Of a stretch of DNA of 64,000 nucleotides, positions 33,446-49,114 are shown in pieces. This DNA comes from Guillardia theta CCMP2712 (Eukaryota > Cryptophyceae > Pyrenomonadales > Geminigeraceae). Position 1 is the stretch's first letter. Each line of letters opens with the position of its first letter. The translations under genes and the position numbers were made by a program. The notes beneath the pieces are model-generated. The model did no database searches. It saw only the letters and a program-made list of their open reading frames with translations, and was not told the origin of the DNA. The stretch lies in contig NW_005434594.1 in NCBI RefSeq assembly GCF_000315625.1, positions 296,216 to 360,215 on the forward strand, in the 5' to 3' direction.

Positions 33446-35031
33446 TCTTCTCAGTTTCAGTCCACCCGGTCGTCCAAGGCCGATCGGGCCGGGCCCGGAG
33501 ACCGGCCCGGTCGAGTTGACACCCGGTCCAGCACTGAAATTCTTTTTACTCAACTCACTTCCGCTTTGTCTCTTCTTGACCCTCTCCCTGTTTATACGGA
33601 CGCCGAACAATCACCCACCCCTTCGACATGTCCGCACGTAATTTTTCATTATCACCCCCATTTACACTCAATAATTACCGGAAATAGCAAGGTGGGTCAC
33701 TACCCCTACCCTACATGATAAGTTCTACCCCATTCCATTCTGTACATGACAACTGTAAATAAAGGGTCGTTGCAACCCATCTACCCACCCCTAGTGTTGT
33801 GCTTTCAGGATGGTACAAGAGAACCGGTACATTTATCTGTGACACAACCTACATTTTGATGGTAGGGTGGTTGTTGACAAGGGTACATTTCATAGAGAAA
33901 GGGGTGGTATTAGGAACTAGGGGTAGTTAGGTCCATCGATTTCAATTGAAATGGTGGGGTACTCACTTGGGAAATTTGGATGGTGGGGTAGGGTAAGTAG
34001 GGGTAATTTTATCCCAAAAAAAAATTGCGGGCTGTATGAGGTTGTAAAAAGAGTTTCTTTGTGGGAATTTTTTGAAAATATCATTCCAAGATTTTGAAAT
34101 TTGAAAATCAAACCTGAAATCTGTACCCTTCGATCTTCCCCCCCTACCCCACTCAATTGTACCCTCTGTAATAGCTGAGCGGACCCCCGATCGGCGTCCC
34201 TGGGTGGAGACATAGGGTAGGGTGGTATTTTGATGTGGGTGGGTACCGATAGCAGAAGGTAGGCCCAAGAGGTCCTAGAGAATACGCCTCCTGGTGAGGA
34301 AGGGAGGTGGGGGGTACTCTAGACTTAAAACACGGGTAGTCATGCTGAGGAAAAGGGGGTAAGGTTAATGAATTTGGGGGTCCGGCCGACGAGGCTGTAG
34401 AGGGGTGGGGGTAGGGCTATGCGAAGATTCCAACAAAGGAGGGGTGGTGCACACTACCCCATAATTCTGAAAACACCCCTATTCATTCCTATGACTACCC
34501 CCTCAATTCAGGCCACCCTTTACCACAAGTATTACCCCCACCCCCATCAAGCACAGACCTCCTGCCCCGGCAGCCCCCGCAATGCAGGAAGGGCTTTGGT
34601 AGAGCGAGAGGAGAAGCACGAGGAGGATGAGCACATCACAGCTGCAGGGGATCATTATCTTGCGAAATTTCTCATGCAAAGTACAGAGAGGATTGAATGA
34701 GAGGACAGAGCAGAAAGTAGATCAGCAAACAGGAGGCAGCAAAGAGACTAAGGGCAGTGGGACACCTATGAAGGCGTAAGGGGAGGGTGAAAGTATAAGA
34801 GGAAAGGTGGATGAGGAGCAATGCGCAATCAAAAGATCTCAAACTTGTTCGATAAAAAATCGAACGGTCAGGACGAAAAGAAAGCTCTTGCGCTTAGATA
34901 GACGCTGGAATGCCTTGGGATGCCTCTAGGTGTGATTGAGGGGTAAGAGCTCGTTCGACTTTAGATTGTGTTCACAGCAGAAGCTTTCTTGTTATTCATC
35001 CTGCCTCATTCATACGCGATTTCATGTTGAG
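33446..35031. other. Intergenic: GC patch (33470-33540) and long TACCCC/GGGGTA tract (33620-34560)
   Basis: The tract is C-rich on the plus strand to about 33800, G-rich from about 33840 to 34420, then C-rich again to about 34560. No coding frame is convincing. The remaining 470 bases show nothing recognisable. Confidence 0.7.
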
Positions 35032-35467
35032 ATGAGTTTAGAAGAAGTCATCAGACACGTGGCCATCCCACAGGAAGATGAAAACATCCAGAGGCAGGAA
35101 TGGCAGAAGATAGATACTTTGTTATCAAGACCAAGAGAGTAGTTGTGAGTATGCTGCTGGTAACATGCATATTTCTGCAGACAGCATCTGTGTGATGAGC
35201 ACCTGTGTGATGAGATGAATGATAGAGGCATAGCACACAGATGCATATATGAGGTGTCTAAGCTGCATGCTAGTGATTTACCGACGGAGCAATATTGTCC
35301 ACACAAAACTGTGAGGCTAGAAATCATGTGACACGCTTGCCCCAACCTTGGAACCTGTTGAGGTTTTGAATGATGCTTGGTGTCGTTCTGATATTTTGCA
35401 GCAGATCTCTACTCTTAAGGCTCCCCCGCCAATATTAGCCACCCAACCATTTAGTATCCCAACTTAG
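35032..35467 (+). CDS. Small conserved-looking protein of unknown function (100 residues)
   Basis: Three frame-consistent exons (35032-35138, 35181-35310, 35402-35467). The product begins MSLEEVIRHVAIPQEDEN, continues through HLCDEHLCDEMNDRGIAHRC and ends LATQPFSIPT. It is helical in character with two CDE repeats and several Cys/His, but the spacing is not a known zinc finger. I do not recognise it. Its stop is only about 10 bases before a candidate ATG of the next gene, so one of the two gene ends may be wrong. Confidence 0.5.
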
Positions 35468-35477
35468 ACAGATCACG

Positions 35478-38153
35478 ATGCCCAACCCCAGGATATGCCT
35501 TCTGGTTGCGCTTATTGCGGTTCGATCTCTACCGTTTTCGCCATGAGTTTCTCATGTCGATTTCAGACTATGGTCGCGAACACAAGCACCATGAGAGTCC
35601 TTTGGATGGGAGGAGACGACAAACCGGATTCTACCATGAAACGCAATGGTGACAAGCCAAGAGCAGGGTACGATGATAGCACGGACAAGCTGCTGCAGGT
35701 GAGTTCGGTAGGATGGTACAGACGGCAAGTCTGACCCGACCGTCACGTACAGGCAGCGATCAGGAACATAGATCAGCTCACGAGCGTCGCAAGGGAGTTG
35801 TCTCAGGAGAACATCAGCCCGGCTGTGTTGAAATCTGCTTCAAGGACTGACCTGCCATCCTTGAATGGGAACAAGGCCAACCAGCCTAAACCTGTGCAGA
35901 ACTATCAGCCGCAGTGGAGCGAGCAGCCGCAGGAGCAGCCGAGGGCTCCTCCTCAACAGTGCGCTCTGACCTTCCGGCTCAAGAATGATATAACCCAACC
36001 CGGCGACACGGTCCTCGTCGTCGGAAACGTTCCAGAGCTGGGCGAATGGAAGCCGCAGCGCGCGGCAAAGCTGAGCACGAACTCGGGGAGTTTCCCGTAC
36101 TGGAACGTGGCGATTACGTTGCGCCCGGGCTTCTCGCTCGAGTACAAGTTTGTGATCCAAAAGAGCGGTGGAGAACTAGTATGGGAGAAGGGGGAGAACA
36201 GGAAGATCAAGGTCCCTGTGTCCTCCAAGGCTACTGCTGAGAGCGCCTTCGGGGAGAAGGGAGAGCGAATCTCGGGAGTGGATGCTGCTGTGGTGGAAGC
36301 CAGGGCCCCCTCTCCCCCAGCTGCCATCGCCTTGTATGAGCCGGAGGCTCCGATGAATCAAGAGTCGGCGACGCTGCACCTGCGCGTCAAGTGCACGACG
36401 AACCCTGGGGAGAGCGTGTTCGTGTGCGGAGGTCACCCGTCAATCGGAGGATGGGACCCGGTGAAGGCCGTCATGCTGGTGTGTCGGAAACCGAGCCATC
36501 CCATAATTTTTTGCTCACTTTGCTCATGCAGAAAACCAACAAGGATGACTATCCCCATTGGAGCGGCACCATCCAAGTCCCCGTCTCCGCGGTGGAGTCA
36601 CTGGTGGTGGAGGAGCCGATCTGACCTTGAGCCGTAGACTCAGAAGGAGAACATCCGCTACAAGTACGTCGTCAAGGACTCGTAAGATTGTGTTTGTGCT
36701 CTTATGTGGCCCTTATCATCTCCGCCAGCAACGGGCAGTCTCGCTGGGAGGATGCGATCGCAGACAGGGTCCTGATGCAGGAGAGCAAGAAACCAGGGTG
36801 AGACTGGATGCTGCTGTCTTCCCTTCGCTCACTCCTTCGCTCCTGCAGCGGAGTCCTCAGCATCAACATGCACACGTACGTCGACGATGGATCCTTCAAC
36901 TGCCTGCAAAGTACGAGGAGGGGGGGAGGGGGAGGAGGAGCAGCAGCAGCAGCACTATCAGCTGATGGCTGATCCGTGTGCTGTCGCAGGGGTCTGCACG
37001 TACGTTCGTGACGGCAAGGAGAGGCCGCGCACGCCCAGCACGGCTCTCGCCACTACTCCTCCTCCTCAGGTCCTCATGATTAGCCGACCTTTCCCTCCCT
37101 CATGACGTGTACGACAGATCCCAGCAGGTATGCAGGTGGTCAGCATTGACCAAGTGCGGCAGTGGGAGGTGAGGATGGCAGGCAGCTGAAGACTTCAGCT
37201 GGGTGACGGTACTGGTGGTAGGCGAGGGTGGCGGAGCTGGAGGATGAGTGCGAGTCGCTGAGGGAGAGGGCCCGTGCTGCGGAGGCGTCGGTGGACGCTC
37301 TGAACACGGAGCTAGAGGAGGCAAGTCCTGCGTGCCGTGCACATGGCCGAGGCTGAGGCTGCTGGTGCAGGAGAGGAGAGTGAATGAGGAGATCATGGAG
37401 CAGATGAAGTTTGTGGAGGAGCTGCTGCAGGTCTGGCCTCCTCCCCCTCCCTCTTCCTCTTAATTCCTTGCTCCTGATTTTCTTCACTTCTGTCCTCTCC
37501 TTCCTTCTCTCCCTCCTCTCGACCATCCTCTGCTCCCCGTACTCCTTGTCCTCCTGGTTTTGACTTGGATTGTGCAGCGCATGAAGAAGATGGAAGAGAC
37601 TGTGCGGATTCTTCAACCCTCAGCATCTTCCTTGACCCTCCTTGCAGGTGACGACGCTCGAGGAGACCAAGGACGTTCTCATCACCCGCAGCGAGTCGAT
37701 GAACAACTTGCAAGCTATGGGCAGCCCCCCAAGGTTGGAGGAGGAAAGAGGGAGGGAGGGAGGGAGGGAGGGAGGGAGGGACGAGGACAAGGACGAGGAC
37801 GAGGACGAGACTGACCGGATGCAGCAGCAGCGCAACCAAGAGCGCCAAGGAGGGGATCGCAGACTCTATAGAAGAAGGACTGGCGAACGCGAAACAGGTG
37901 AAACAAAGGAGCGAATGTCGGAGGAGTGGAGGGAAGGGCGACGGGAGGGAGGGGGAAATGGAGAAGGGCGGCGGACATGCACAGGGGAGGAGGAGAGAGG
38001 AGGGGAGGGGAGGGGAGGGGAGGGGAGGAGTTGAGAGAGGAAGGGAGAGGAGAGGAGAGGAGGGAAGATTTCTTGTTGACGGTCGGGCTTCAGATTCTCA
38101 ACAACATCGACCGTCAGTTGACTCACAACCAAGCATCTTCCGTCCGAGCTTGA
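35478..38153 (+). CDS. Tandem CBM20 (starch-binding) protein with C-terminal coiled coil
   Basis: The 5' end can be read as MPNPRICLLVALIA (signal-like) spliced from 35519 to 35567, or as an unspliced start at 35495. Exon 3 (35753-36478) encodes the first CBM20 (LTFRLKNDITQPGDTVLVVG, then PELGEWKP and SLEYKFVIQ) and the start of the second (GGHPSIGGWDPVKA). The second module continues through the exon at 36532 (DYPHWSGTIQVPVSAVE), RYKYVVKD and SRWEDAIADRVL. CBM20 modules bind alpha-glucan through Trp platforms. The rest is coiled coil (VAELEDECESLRERARAAE, NEEIMEQMKFVEELLQ, TTLEETKDVLITRSESMN), with the last exon ending SSVRA. No catalytic domain is visible, so I infer a scaffold or regulator on starch granules. 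In cryptophytes those lie in the periplastid space. Confidence 0.8.
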
Positions 38154-38365
38154 GCTTAGGACAAGAGTCTATTCTTTCATGCTGTACAGTTATCCCAGTT
38201 CTCTCCTATCCCAGCCTCCTTCTCTCTTCACTCGTCCTCGTCCTTCAACACTTCTTTCCCTTCTCTCTCCTCCTCTCCCTTCTTTCCTCGAACTCTCCTT
38301 GATTGCTCTCACTCGTCCTTGAGCTCTTGCAACCCTCCTGATCTCCCCCTTGACGATGGTTTTCT
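38154..38365. other. Convergent 3' spacer
   Basis: About 210 pyrimidine-rich bases between the CBM20 and DNAJC21 genes. No gene was seen. Confidence 0.6.
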
Positions 38366-42370
<4,005 letters not shown>

Positions 42371-42698
42371 TCTGCGCCTGCTCTCCCTGACCTGCTCCGG
42401 GCTAGTTTGCAGATGACATATGTCGCTGTATGCATATCAGTCAGGAGCAGGCAGCAACAGCAGAGTCTTATCCTCCTCTTCAAACATCCATTACCAGCCT
42501 CCCTGCACTTCTCCCCGCCCTCTATCGTCCCCTCCTCCATGTCCTTCCAGACGTTCCTCGCCCTTCCCCTCGCAACCCCCAATGCTCTCCCCACCTGCTA
42601 CGGTAGTCCTCTCCCCCTCACATCCCTCTCTTCCTCCTCCTCTCCCTCCTGTCCTCCTCCTCCTCTCCCTCCTGTCCTCCTCCTCCTCTCCCTCCCCC

Positions 42699-42766
<68 letters not shown>

Positions 42767-43933
42767 TCTCTAGCTCTCGCCCCGACCTACGTGCTGTCAC
42801 ACAATCCAGTCAAAATCTTCAGAGACCTGGCTCCCCGCATAAGTTGGGGAAGGATCTCCCGGGCGGTCCAAACTAGGGAAGTACTTCTTGGAGATTAACC
42901 GAGCCTCCGGTTGGTGGAAAGGGATTCGTCTGAANNNNNNNNNNNNNNNNNNNNNNNNNNNNNNNNNNNNNNNNNNNNNNNNNNNNNNNNNNNNNNNNNN
43001 NNNNNNNNNNNNNNNNNNNNNNNNNNNNNNNNNNCCTCTCTCTCCCTCTCGTCCTCCTCTCCTTCATCTCTCTCCCTCTCGTCCTCCTCTCCTTCATCTC
43101 TCCCCCCCTCTCCTTCTCCTTGCTCCATGACAGAGCAGAGAAATATTGCACATGCGGGATCAGCGCATGCCGGGGATGAGGGGGGACGAGGGTCTGGGAT
43201 TACTCGGATCCCCGAGTCCCGGAGTCCCGCCGCACTCGGAGGCTCGGAGTCCCGAGGCCCGAGTCCGGTAAGGTCAGGGCTCAGTATAATCGCATGCCGG
43301 ACCCGGCGCCGTGAACAGTGCGGCCGGGCTCCCGGCGGGCCAATCAACTTGCCACTGATGATGACGTACTCCAGTGCGGCCGCCGGGACTCGGGACCGTC
43401 AGTCACTGTCAGGCGGAGTCTCGGATCCGACCCGGTACGCTGGCTGCCGGCCCGCCGGTTCACTGACTGGCACTGCGGCAAGCCCTCAGGCGGTGACGGA
43501 GTGACCGTACGACTGTCGGAACTTCGACTCGGCGTCCGGCGGGCCCGCCCCACCGCCGTGTGATCGGACTCAGTAGGCTCCGCTCGGAAGCACTGCCAGT
43601 GAGTGACTTGCCAGTATGCATGGCAGCGACAAAGAACTTCGGAAGTTCAACTTGACATGATTTCACTGATCAAAAACTGAGAAAGAGTAGCCGCTTTAAC
43701 TCATTTTCAATCTGTCACTGGCCGGAGGCCGAAGTACAACTTGCCTGCGTCAGTCTAGAAAGTTCAGTGAATGCCGGGACCGTTGGGGAGAAAGTTATGG
43801 GCCAGGCCGCCCGGCGTAGGCTAGGCTTGCTCAGATATCCGATGCTGAATGAAGGTGTTGGTCAGAAAGCCTCGCTATACTCTCTCGCCGCGCTCAGCAA
43901 AGTAGTGCCCTCCTCCTCGGTATATGCTGAGGT
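42371..43933. other. Intergenic: (TC)n array, assembly gap, GC island
   Basis: Pyrimidine-rich sequence with a (TC)n dinucleotide array at 42703-42762, a run of N at 42935-43034, and a GC island at about 43150-43620. About 43620-43930 shows nothing recognisable apart from the 3' UTR of the splicing-factor gene. Confidence 0.7.
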
Positions 43934-45344
43934 TCAGTTCGACGTTCCCGCAGCCTCCTTCTTCTCCTCAGTGGATGCCTCCTCCTTGGAATCCTGTTTC
44001 TGTTCCTCTTTCGCTCCATGCGGAGGATCTTCCTTGTCTGAGCGAACATGTCAGAGCCTCCTCCACTCCCCTTATCCTCACCGTCATGGGCAGGGCTCCG
44101 ACTCATGGACCGGCGACGGGATCCGGAGCGGGAGCGGGACCTTGAGCGAGAGCGAGGCCTGTAAGATGAAGGATAAGACGAAGGAGCAAGAGAAAAGATG
44201 GGACTGTGAAAGGAGTGACATCACTTGCAGCGTTCCCGGGACCTCGATCTGTCGCGCCTGTCCAAGAAAGGGAAGGCAAGGGTCACGAGTGTTCGAGCTA
44301 CTGGCAGGGTACACCCACCTCTCCCTCTCATCCTCCCGCTCTCTCTCCTCCGACGTCATCTGATCTCTGATGCGGCACACAGTCAGGAATACTTCAAGAG
44401 CAGCGGGGCTGAGCGGTCGTGACGGACCTGGGCTTCATGACACGGATGTAGCCCCGGTCAAACGGGTTTGAGAACTCAGTGTCATCGAACTTCTTGATCG
44501 CATAGTCCTGCAGTCATCCAACTGATCGTTAGATGGAGAGGTATGACACACTTGCAACACATACCCGATCGTCCTCGTTGGCGAATTCCACGATCCCGCC
44601 ACCCTTCAATCAGCAACTCAACGATGTGGCTTTGACGACTCAGCACAATCTGCGCAGACCTGTCGATCAACATCGGTGTAGACGATCTCTCCAGCCTGTC
44701 TGAAGAAGTCTTTGAGATCTTGCCATGAAGCTGCTCGGCATCGTCAACCTCTGCCGCATCCAGGACGGCCCACCAACCTGACTTGGGCAGGCCGGAGATA
44801 ATCACTCGATAGTCAGAGCGCCTCAGGTTGCGAGGAGGAGCTTTGCCCGACCCCCTCTTGTCGTATCCGTAAGTCGCAGCCGTTCCACGCGACATCTCCA
44901 CTCGCAGCCTTGCTCCTTCGAACATGACTCCATCTGTACATGGAAGTGCGCACATCCCTGGGGTCAGGACACGACAAGACTGCCATAGTCACATCTGACC
45001 TCGTCCTCGCACTGCGGCGAGCTGGTCAGCCACACGAACTCAAGGGAAGAAGTGACGAACGTACCAGCATCCTCGGCATCATACAGGTTGTCGAATTCAA
45101 CAAACGCAAACGCAGGGGGCCTGCATGACTCATGACTCATGCCTCTTTCATTCACTGGAGCTCTTGCTCCCGTCTCACCTAGAAGGCGTCTTCACCTCAA
45201 TATCGCGGATCCGTCCATACTTGTAGAACAGGTCATCAATATCTCTTTCTCGGATGTCAAGAGGCAAGTTTCCAACTGACCACCAACAAACATCAAGGCC
45301 CCATCCCATCGCGAGCCATTCTGCTCACCATAAACGCGGGCCAT
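43934..45344 (-). CDS. SR splicing factor, SRSF1 (ASF/SF2)-like, two RRMs and short RS tail
   Basis: Ten frame-consistent exons give 235 residues: 45329-45344, 45179-45275, 45065-45120, 45000-45011, 44778-44933, 44660-44730, 44565-44603, 44428-44507, 44082-44158, 43934-44037. RRM1 has [17 protein letters not shown] (RNP2) and [10 protein letters not shown] (RNP1). RRM2 begins [20 protein letters not shown] and carries the SWQDLKD heptapeptide typical of SRSF1-type pseudo-RRMs. An RS stretch ([20 protein letters not shown]) is followed by an unusual acidic Lys/Glu tail ending AAGTSN. SRSF1 proteins bind exonic enhancers and help choose splice sites in the nucleus. Exon 4 is only 12 bases. Confidence 0.95.
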
Positions 45345-45556
45345 GGCCTGGGATCTCAGCAAGGGACAACGCACCCTTCACCACACGGTCAGATATAAAC
45401 CACAGCGTCTTGATGTGACTTCAGCTGCTGCTTCTGCTGCTGCTGTGTTGTTCGGTTCGCATCACTGGCATCGAGCCCATGTCGGTCTACCCACGAAGAC
45501 CTCTTACCACGTCTTCGGATCGCTCTCCATCCCTCACCGCAGACACAAATTCGGCC

Positions 45557-45691
45557 ATGACCATCATCGCAGTTGTTGCAATCCTCCTCCATGCTGGCTA
45601 TGCAGCAGTTTTCCTACCACCTGAAGGCCATGCTCTTCGCGCGACACAAAATCTCTCCGGGAAGCCACCGGTCTCAACCCTCCAGGAGTGA
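45557..45691 (+). CDS. Possible first exon with signal peptide (44-codon frame)
   Basis: ATG at 45557 opens MTIIAVVAILLHAGYAAVF, a convincing signal peptide followed by an ASAF-like AAVF and a Pro/Ser/Lys-containing stretch, then a stop. It may be exon 1 of an unrecognised plastid-targeted gene (a GTCTCA donor lies before the stop) or a short secreted peptide. No downstream exon could be joined. The remaining bases to about 45900 are pyrimidine-rich. Confidence 0.3.
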   Translation: MTIIAVVAILLHAGYAAVFLPPEGHALRATQNLSGKPPVSTLQE

Positions 45692-45899
45692 AGCAGAGTC
45701 TCCTTCACCTCCCGCACATGACAGTTCTTCCTCTCCTGCTCTCTTTCTCTCTCACACACATCCTCCTCCTCCTCCTCCTCTCCTCCTCCGCTCCCGCCTT
45801 TCCCATTCGCCTCCACTACGCGTTCCTCTTCGCATTCTTCTTTCCTTTGACTATAGCATTTTCAACCTGTAACACCCAAATTTGCTAGGGAGCCATGAA

Positions 45900-46389
45900 A
45901 TTACAAAAAGACTTCCAGAACATTCTATCTCTTTTAGCTAGAATTTTTCTAAATTTCTGTCCTGATGACAAAAATTATTGACTATAGATAGTACGGCACC
46001 GGACGGCGCCGGGCCCGGCCCGGCCGGGAGTCCGGGCCTCGCTACTTACACAGACTGTCATCACCCCCTTTCGTTCACGTATTTACACCGGTACTTCACC
46101 ACATGGGGTACCCACCCCTCGTTCTGACTCTTGTACCCCCACATTTTAGTATTCGCACCCACCCTACCCTAACCTACCCTGGTACCTAAAGGCACGTGGG
46201 GGGCCGGCCTCCTCTACCCCCTACCCCCACCCCCTCAAATTGTACCCCACCCTCGACAGACACTTGTGGATTTTACAATACCCCTGAAAGATCATGATAA
46301 AGTACCGGTCATTCCATGAAATGGGAGTAGAGCATGGGGTGCATAGAAAACGGAGATGGGGTGGTGGGGTACCAAACTAGGAGTCGGCG
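45900..46389. other. Intergenic: short GC patch (about 45990-46035) and TACCCC/GGGGTA tract (46040-46380)
   Basis: C-rich TACCCC words on the plus strand to about 46280, then GGGGTA/GGTGGGG words to 46380, right up to the start of the next gene. Confidence 0.7.
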
Positions 46390-48617
46390 ATGGCGAAGTG
46401 GGTTGCTGCAGCTGCCGTGATGGCAACGATGATGGCTGGAGGAGAAGCCTGGACCATGTGTAAGTGCGCAGAGAAGAGATGATGAGAAAGATGCGAGATG
46501 GTGCTCCATGATGCCTCCCCTTGACGATCATCCAGAACTGATGTTTGTAGCTCATGAAGCGTGTTGAGGGTTGGGTTGATGTTGGAGTGGGGGGGGCGGG
46601 ACGGTGATACTGGATGCTCGCTGTCAAGGTGTCGAGATGTTCGATATGGTTGATTGCTCATGGTGTTTTGATGATCCCGAGAAGATGGCATGTAATGAGA
46701 AATTCAGCTCTCGTGTGATGTTTGTCTTACCGTGTGGTGATGTCTGTACAACACAACTAGTGAAAAGCCATTTAATAGAAGCGATGAAAGGAGAAAGAGA
46801 TGCACACAACAAATAGGAAAACCATGCAGATCGTATCCCTCTGGTGTATTTTGTTGCTCCTGTATTGAGTTTTCCCGATCTGATATGTGTTGCTTTAAAA
46901 CACTTTCGGTCGCGCCTCACGCTCCTCCTGTTATCTTTTTGAAACATCATGCTATCGCATCATCTTCCCCACCACCACCTTCTCCTCCTCCTCCTCCTCC
47001 TCCTCCTCCTCCTCCTCCTCCTCCTCCTGTTGTATCCGCCTCCTCCTGGCCCTCGTCCTTGACATTTCTACACCTCACTGTCTGACTTTGGCTCTCGCAG
47101 CTCCTTCTCTCGGCGCTGCTCCCAGGCTCAGGACCTCGACTGGCGTCTCCACCATTTGCATGGGTCGTAAGGGAGCGCAGACTGGTCTCGGCAAGGGCAA
47201 CGTGAGTTGATTAGGAAGGTTTTGAATGTGATAGAGATGGAGATGATGTTGATGGCGTTATGCCTAGACTAGCTTACTTTTCAGGATGTGTGCAACTTGT
47301 ACAATCCCTGCCTTTGTCTCGTGTCTCATTTCTGTTTCATTTCTGTTCGTGTTTCACATCCTTGTTGTCCCTCGTCCTAGTCCCTTGCCCCGCAATCCTC
47401 TCCTTGTCCCTCTGTCCAAAATCTTAATCGTATCCCCTCACCACTCCTGTTCTCTTCCCTTTTCTCCTCTTCTCTTCTCCCCTCCCTTCTCCTCTCCTCT
47501 CCTCCCCTCTCCTCCTTCCCCTCTCGCTCCTTTCTCCCTTACATATCGAACATCTGACGCCTCGTCTCAGACCCGCACTGTTGTGCGCGAGAAGAAGAGC
47601 AAGGGCTCCTCCCAGACTGTCGTCAAGGTCAGGAAGGTTACCGGAGTCGACGTTACCAAGGGCATGATCATCGCCAAGCTCGACAAGGCCACCAAGGAGA
47701 ACTTTCCCTCTGAGATCCTCAACGAGAAGGTACCGTCCTCCCTCCTCCGCTCCCTCCCTTTCCTCTCTGCACTTTCCTACTCCTTCCTCGTCTTATTCCT
47801 TGCCTGGGATCTCTCGTCCCTGCTGGGAACTTGCGCTCCTCTGTCCTCCACCTCTTCATGCTGTTGCTGCATGGAGAGCGTTTGCTCTGACGACCCTCAC
47901 GATTCCTCCTCCTCCTGTTGCCTCCCGTCCGCTCGTGGTCTTGACGAGGCCCCAGGTCGAGAAGTTCATGAAGGAGGAGGCTGGTTCCACCATGTACCCC
48001 AAGTTGATGCGCAAGGTGAAGCAGCCGGCGCTCCCTCGCTTCCTCTCTTCTCATGCCCTCGTGTAGATCAAGGCCACCGCTGGTCAGTTGGGCGTCTCCA
48101 TGCCAGACAGGTGAGGATGCAGTGCGAGTGCGGAGGGAGGGAGGGAAGAGGAAAGGGGGGAGAGGGGGGAAGGAAGGAGAATCAATATGCTTTCGGTATG
48201 TTTACAAGGCTTGTTGCAGGTGGTGCTATGAGGCCTATGCCAACCGCTACCAGCGTGAGAGTTTGGCCAAGAAGATCACTGCTGCCCAGGCACCTGTAAG
48301 TATCTCTTCCTCTTCCTCTTCCTCTTCCTCTTCCTCTTCCTCTTCCTCTTCCTCTTCCTCTCCTCTTCCTCTTCCTCTTCCTCTCCCTCTCCCTCACACA
48401 ACTCCTTTGCGGCTTATGCCCGATCTTGTCCGGCCTCGCCTTTCACGTCTTCCTACTTTTCTCGTCTTCCTGTCCTTTTCTTGTCAGTCTCGTCCTCTTT
48501 ATTCTGGTCTTGTCCCTTCATCTGAGTACTTCTATCCTCCCCTGAGCCTCGCCTCGTCGACTACTCACTCTTGTGCAGGCTGAGGGCGAGGAGGCCAAGG
48601 AAGCGGCCGCTGCATGA
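46390..48617 (+). CDS. Putative plastid-targeted basic protein of unknown function (182 residues)
   Basis: Seven frame-consistent exons (46390-46459, 47101-47201, 47571-47729, 47956-48015, 48067-48110, 48220-48295, 48579-48617). Residues 1-20 (MAKWVAAAAVMATMMAGGEA) look like a signal peptide followed by Trp, then a transit-like stretch rich in Ser, Thr and Arg. The mature part is basic: RKGAQTGLGKGNTRTVVREK, VVKVRKVTGVDVTKGMIIAK, then IKATAGQLGVSMPDRWCYEA and NRYQRESLAKKI, and a short Ala/Glu tail. I do not recognise the family. High-expression codon use (C-ending codons) suggests an abundant protein. The long first intron contains (CCT)n. Confidence 0.65.
48306..48362. repeat. (TTCCTC)n in the last intron of the 182-residue protein gene
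   Basis: About nine hexamer units between the donor at 48296 and the acceptor at 48578. Confidence 0.9.
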
Positions 48618-49114
48618 AAGTAGCATGTTGTATAATCTCATACAGATGAAGATCTTCCTGCTTCAGAATCTCTCACGCGTTGTTGCCTTGACATCCTCCT
48701 TTCCGCACTCCTCTCTGAGTGATGCTCAAGCATCATGGATGCACCTGCTCATTTCGATCTCGGCTAGACTTTTCTCGGCAAGTCATACTGCGAGGATAGC
48801 AGAAAAGCAGAGGTTCTTTGTTGGCAGAGCGACATGTTTTGCCCAGCCGGTAGAATCTATTCGGCAGATAGAATATTCAACCCATGTCAGGCGTTGGTTT
48901 ACGAATTTATATAGCAGCACAAAGTCAGGAATAACATTACTGTTGGAGGCAAACAATTCAAGCTCGAATATCACACAGGTAAAGTACACATTTAGGTTAC
49001 AGCACAAACAATCCACCGGGTGGTGGAGAGATTAAGTAGCAGCACAGATGCCATCTGAGGAAGCCGGTTGCCAGGTGTTGAGATCGTTCTCGATCTCCTT
49101 CTGCGCATTTCCAG
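48618..49114. other. Convergent spacer, nothing recognised
   Basis: About 500 bases with both 3' UTRs. The frames present are weak and lack splice support. Confidence 0.6.

Noticed and set aside
48571-49035. 154-codon plus-strand frame after the 182-residue gene
   Set aside because: It begins in another frame over the last exon and shows no domain or splice context.
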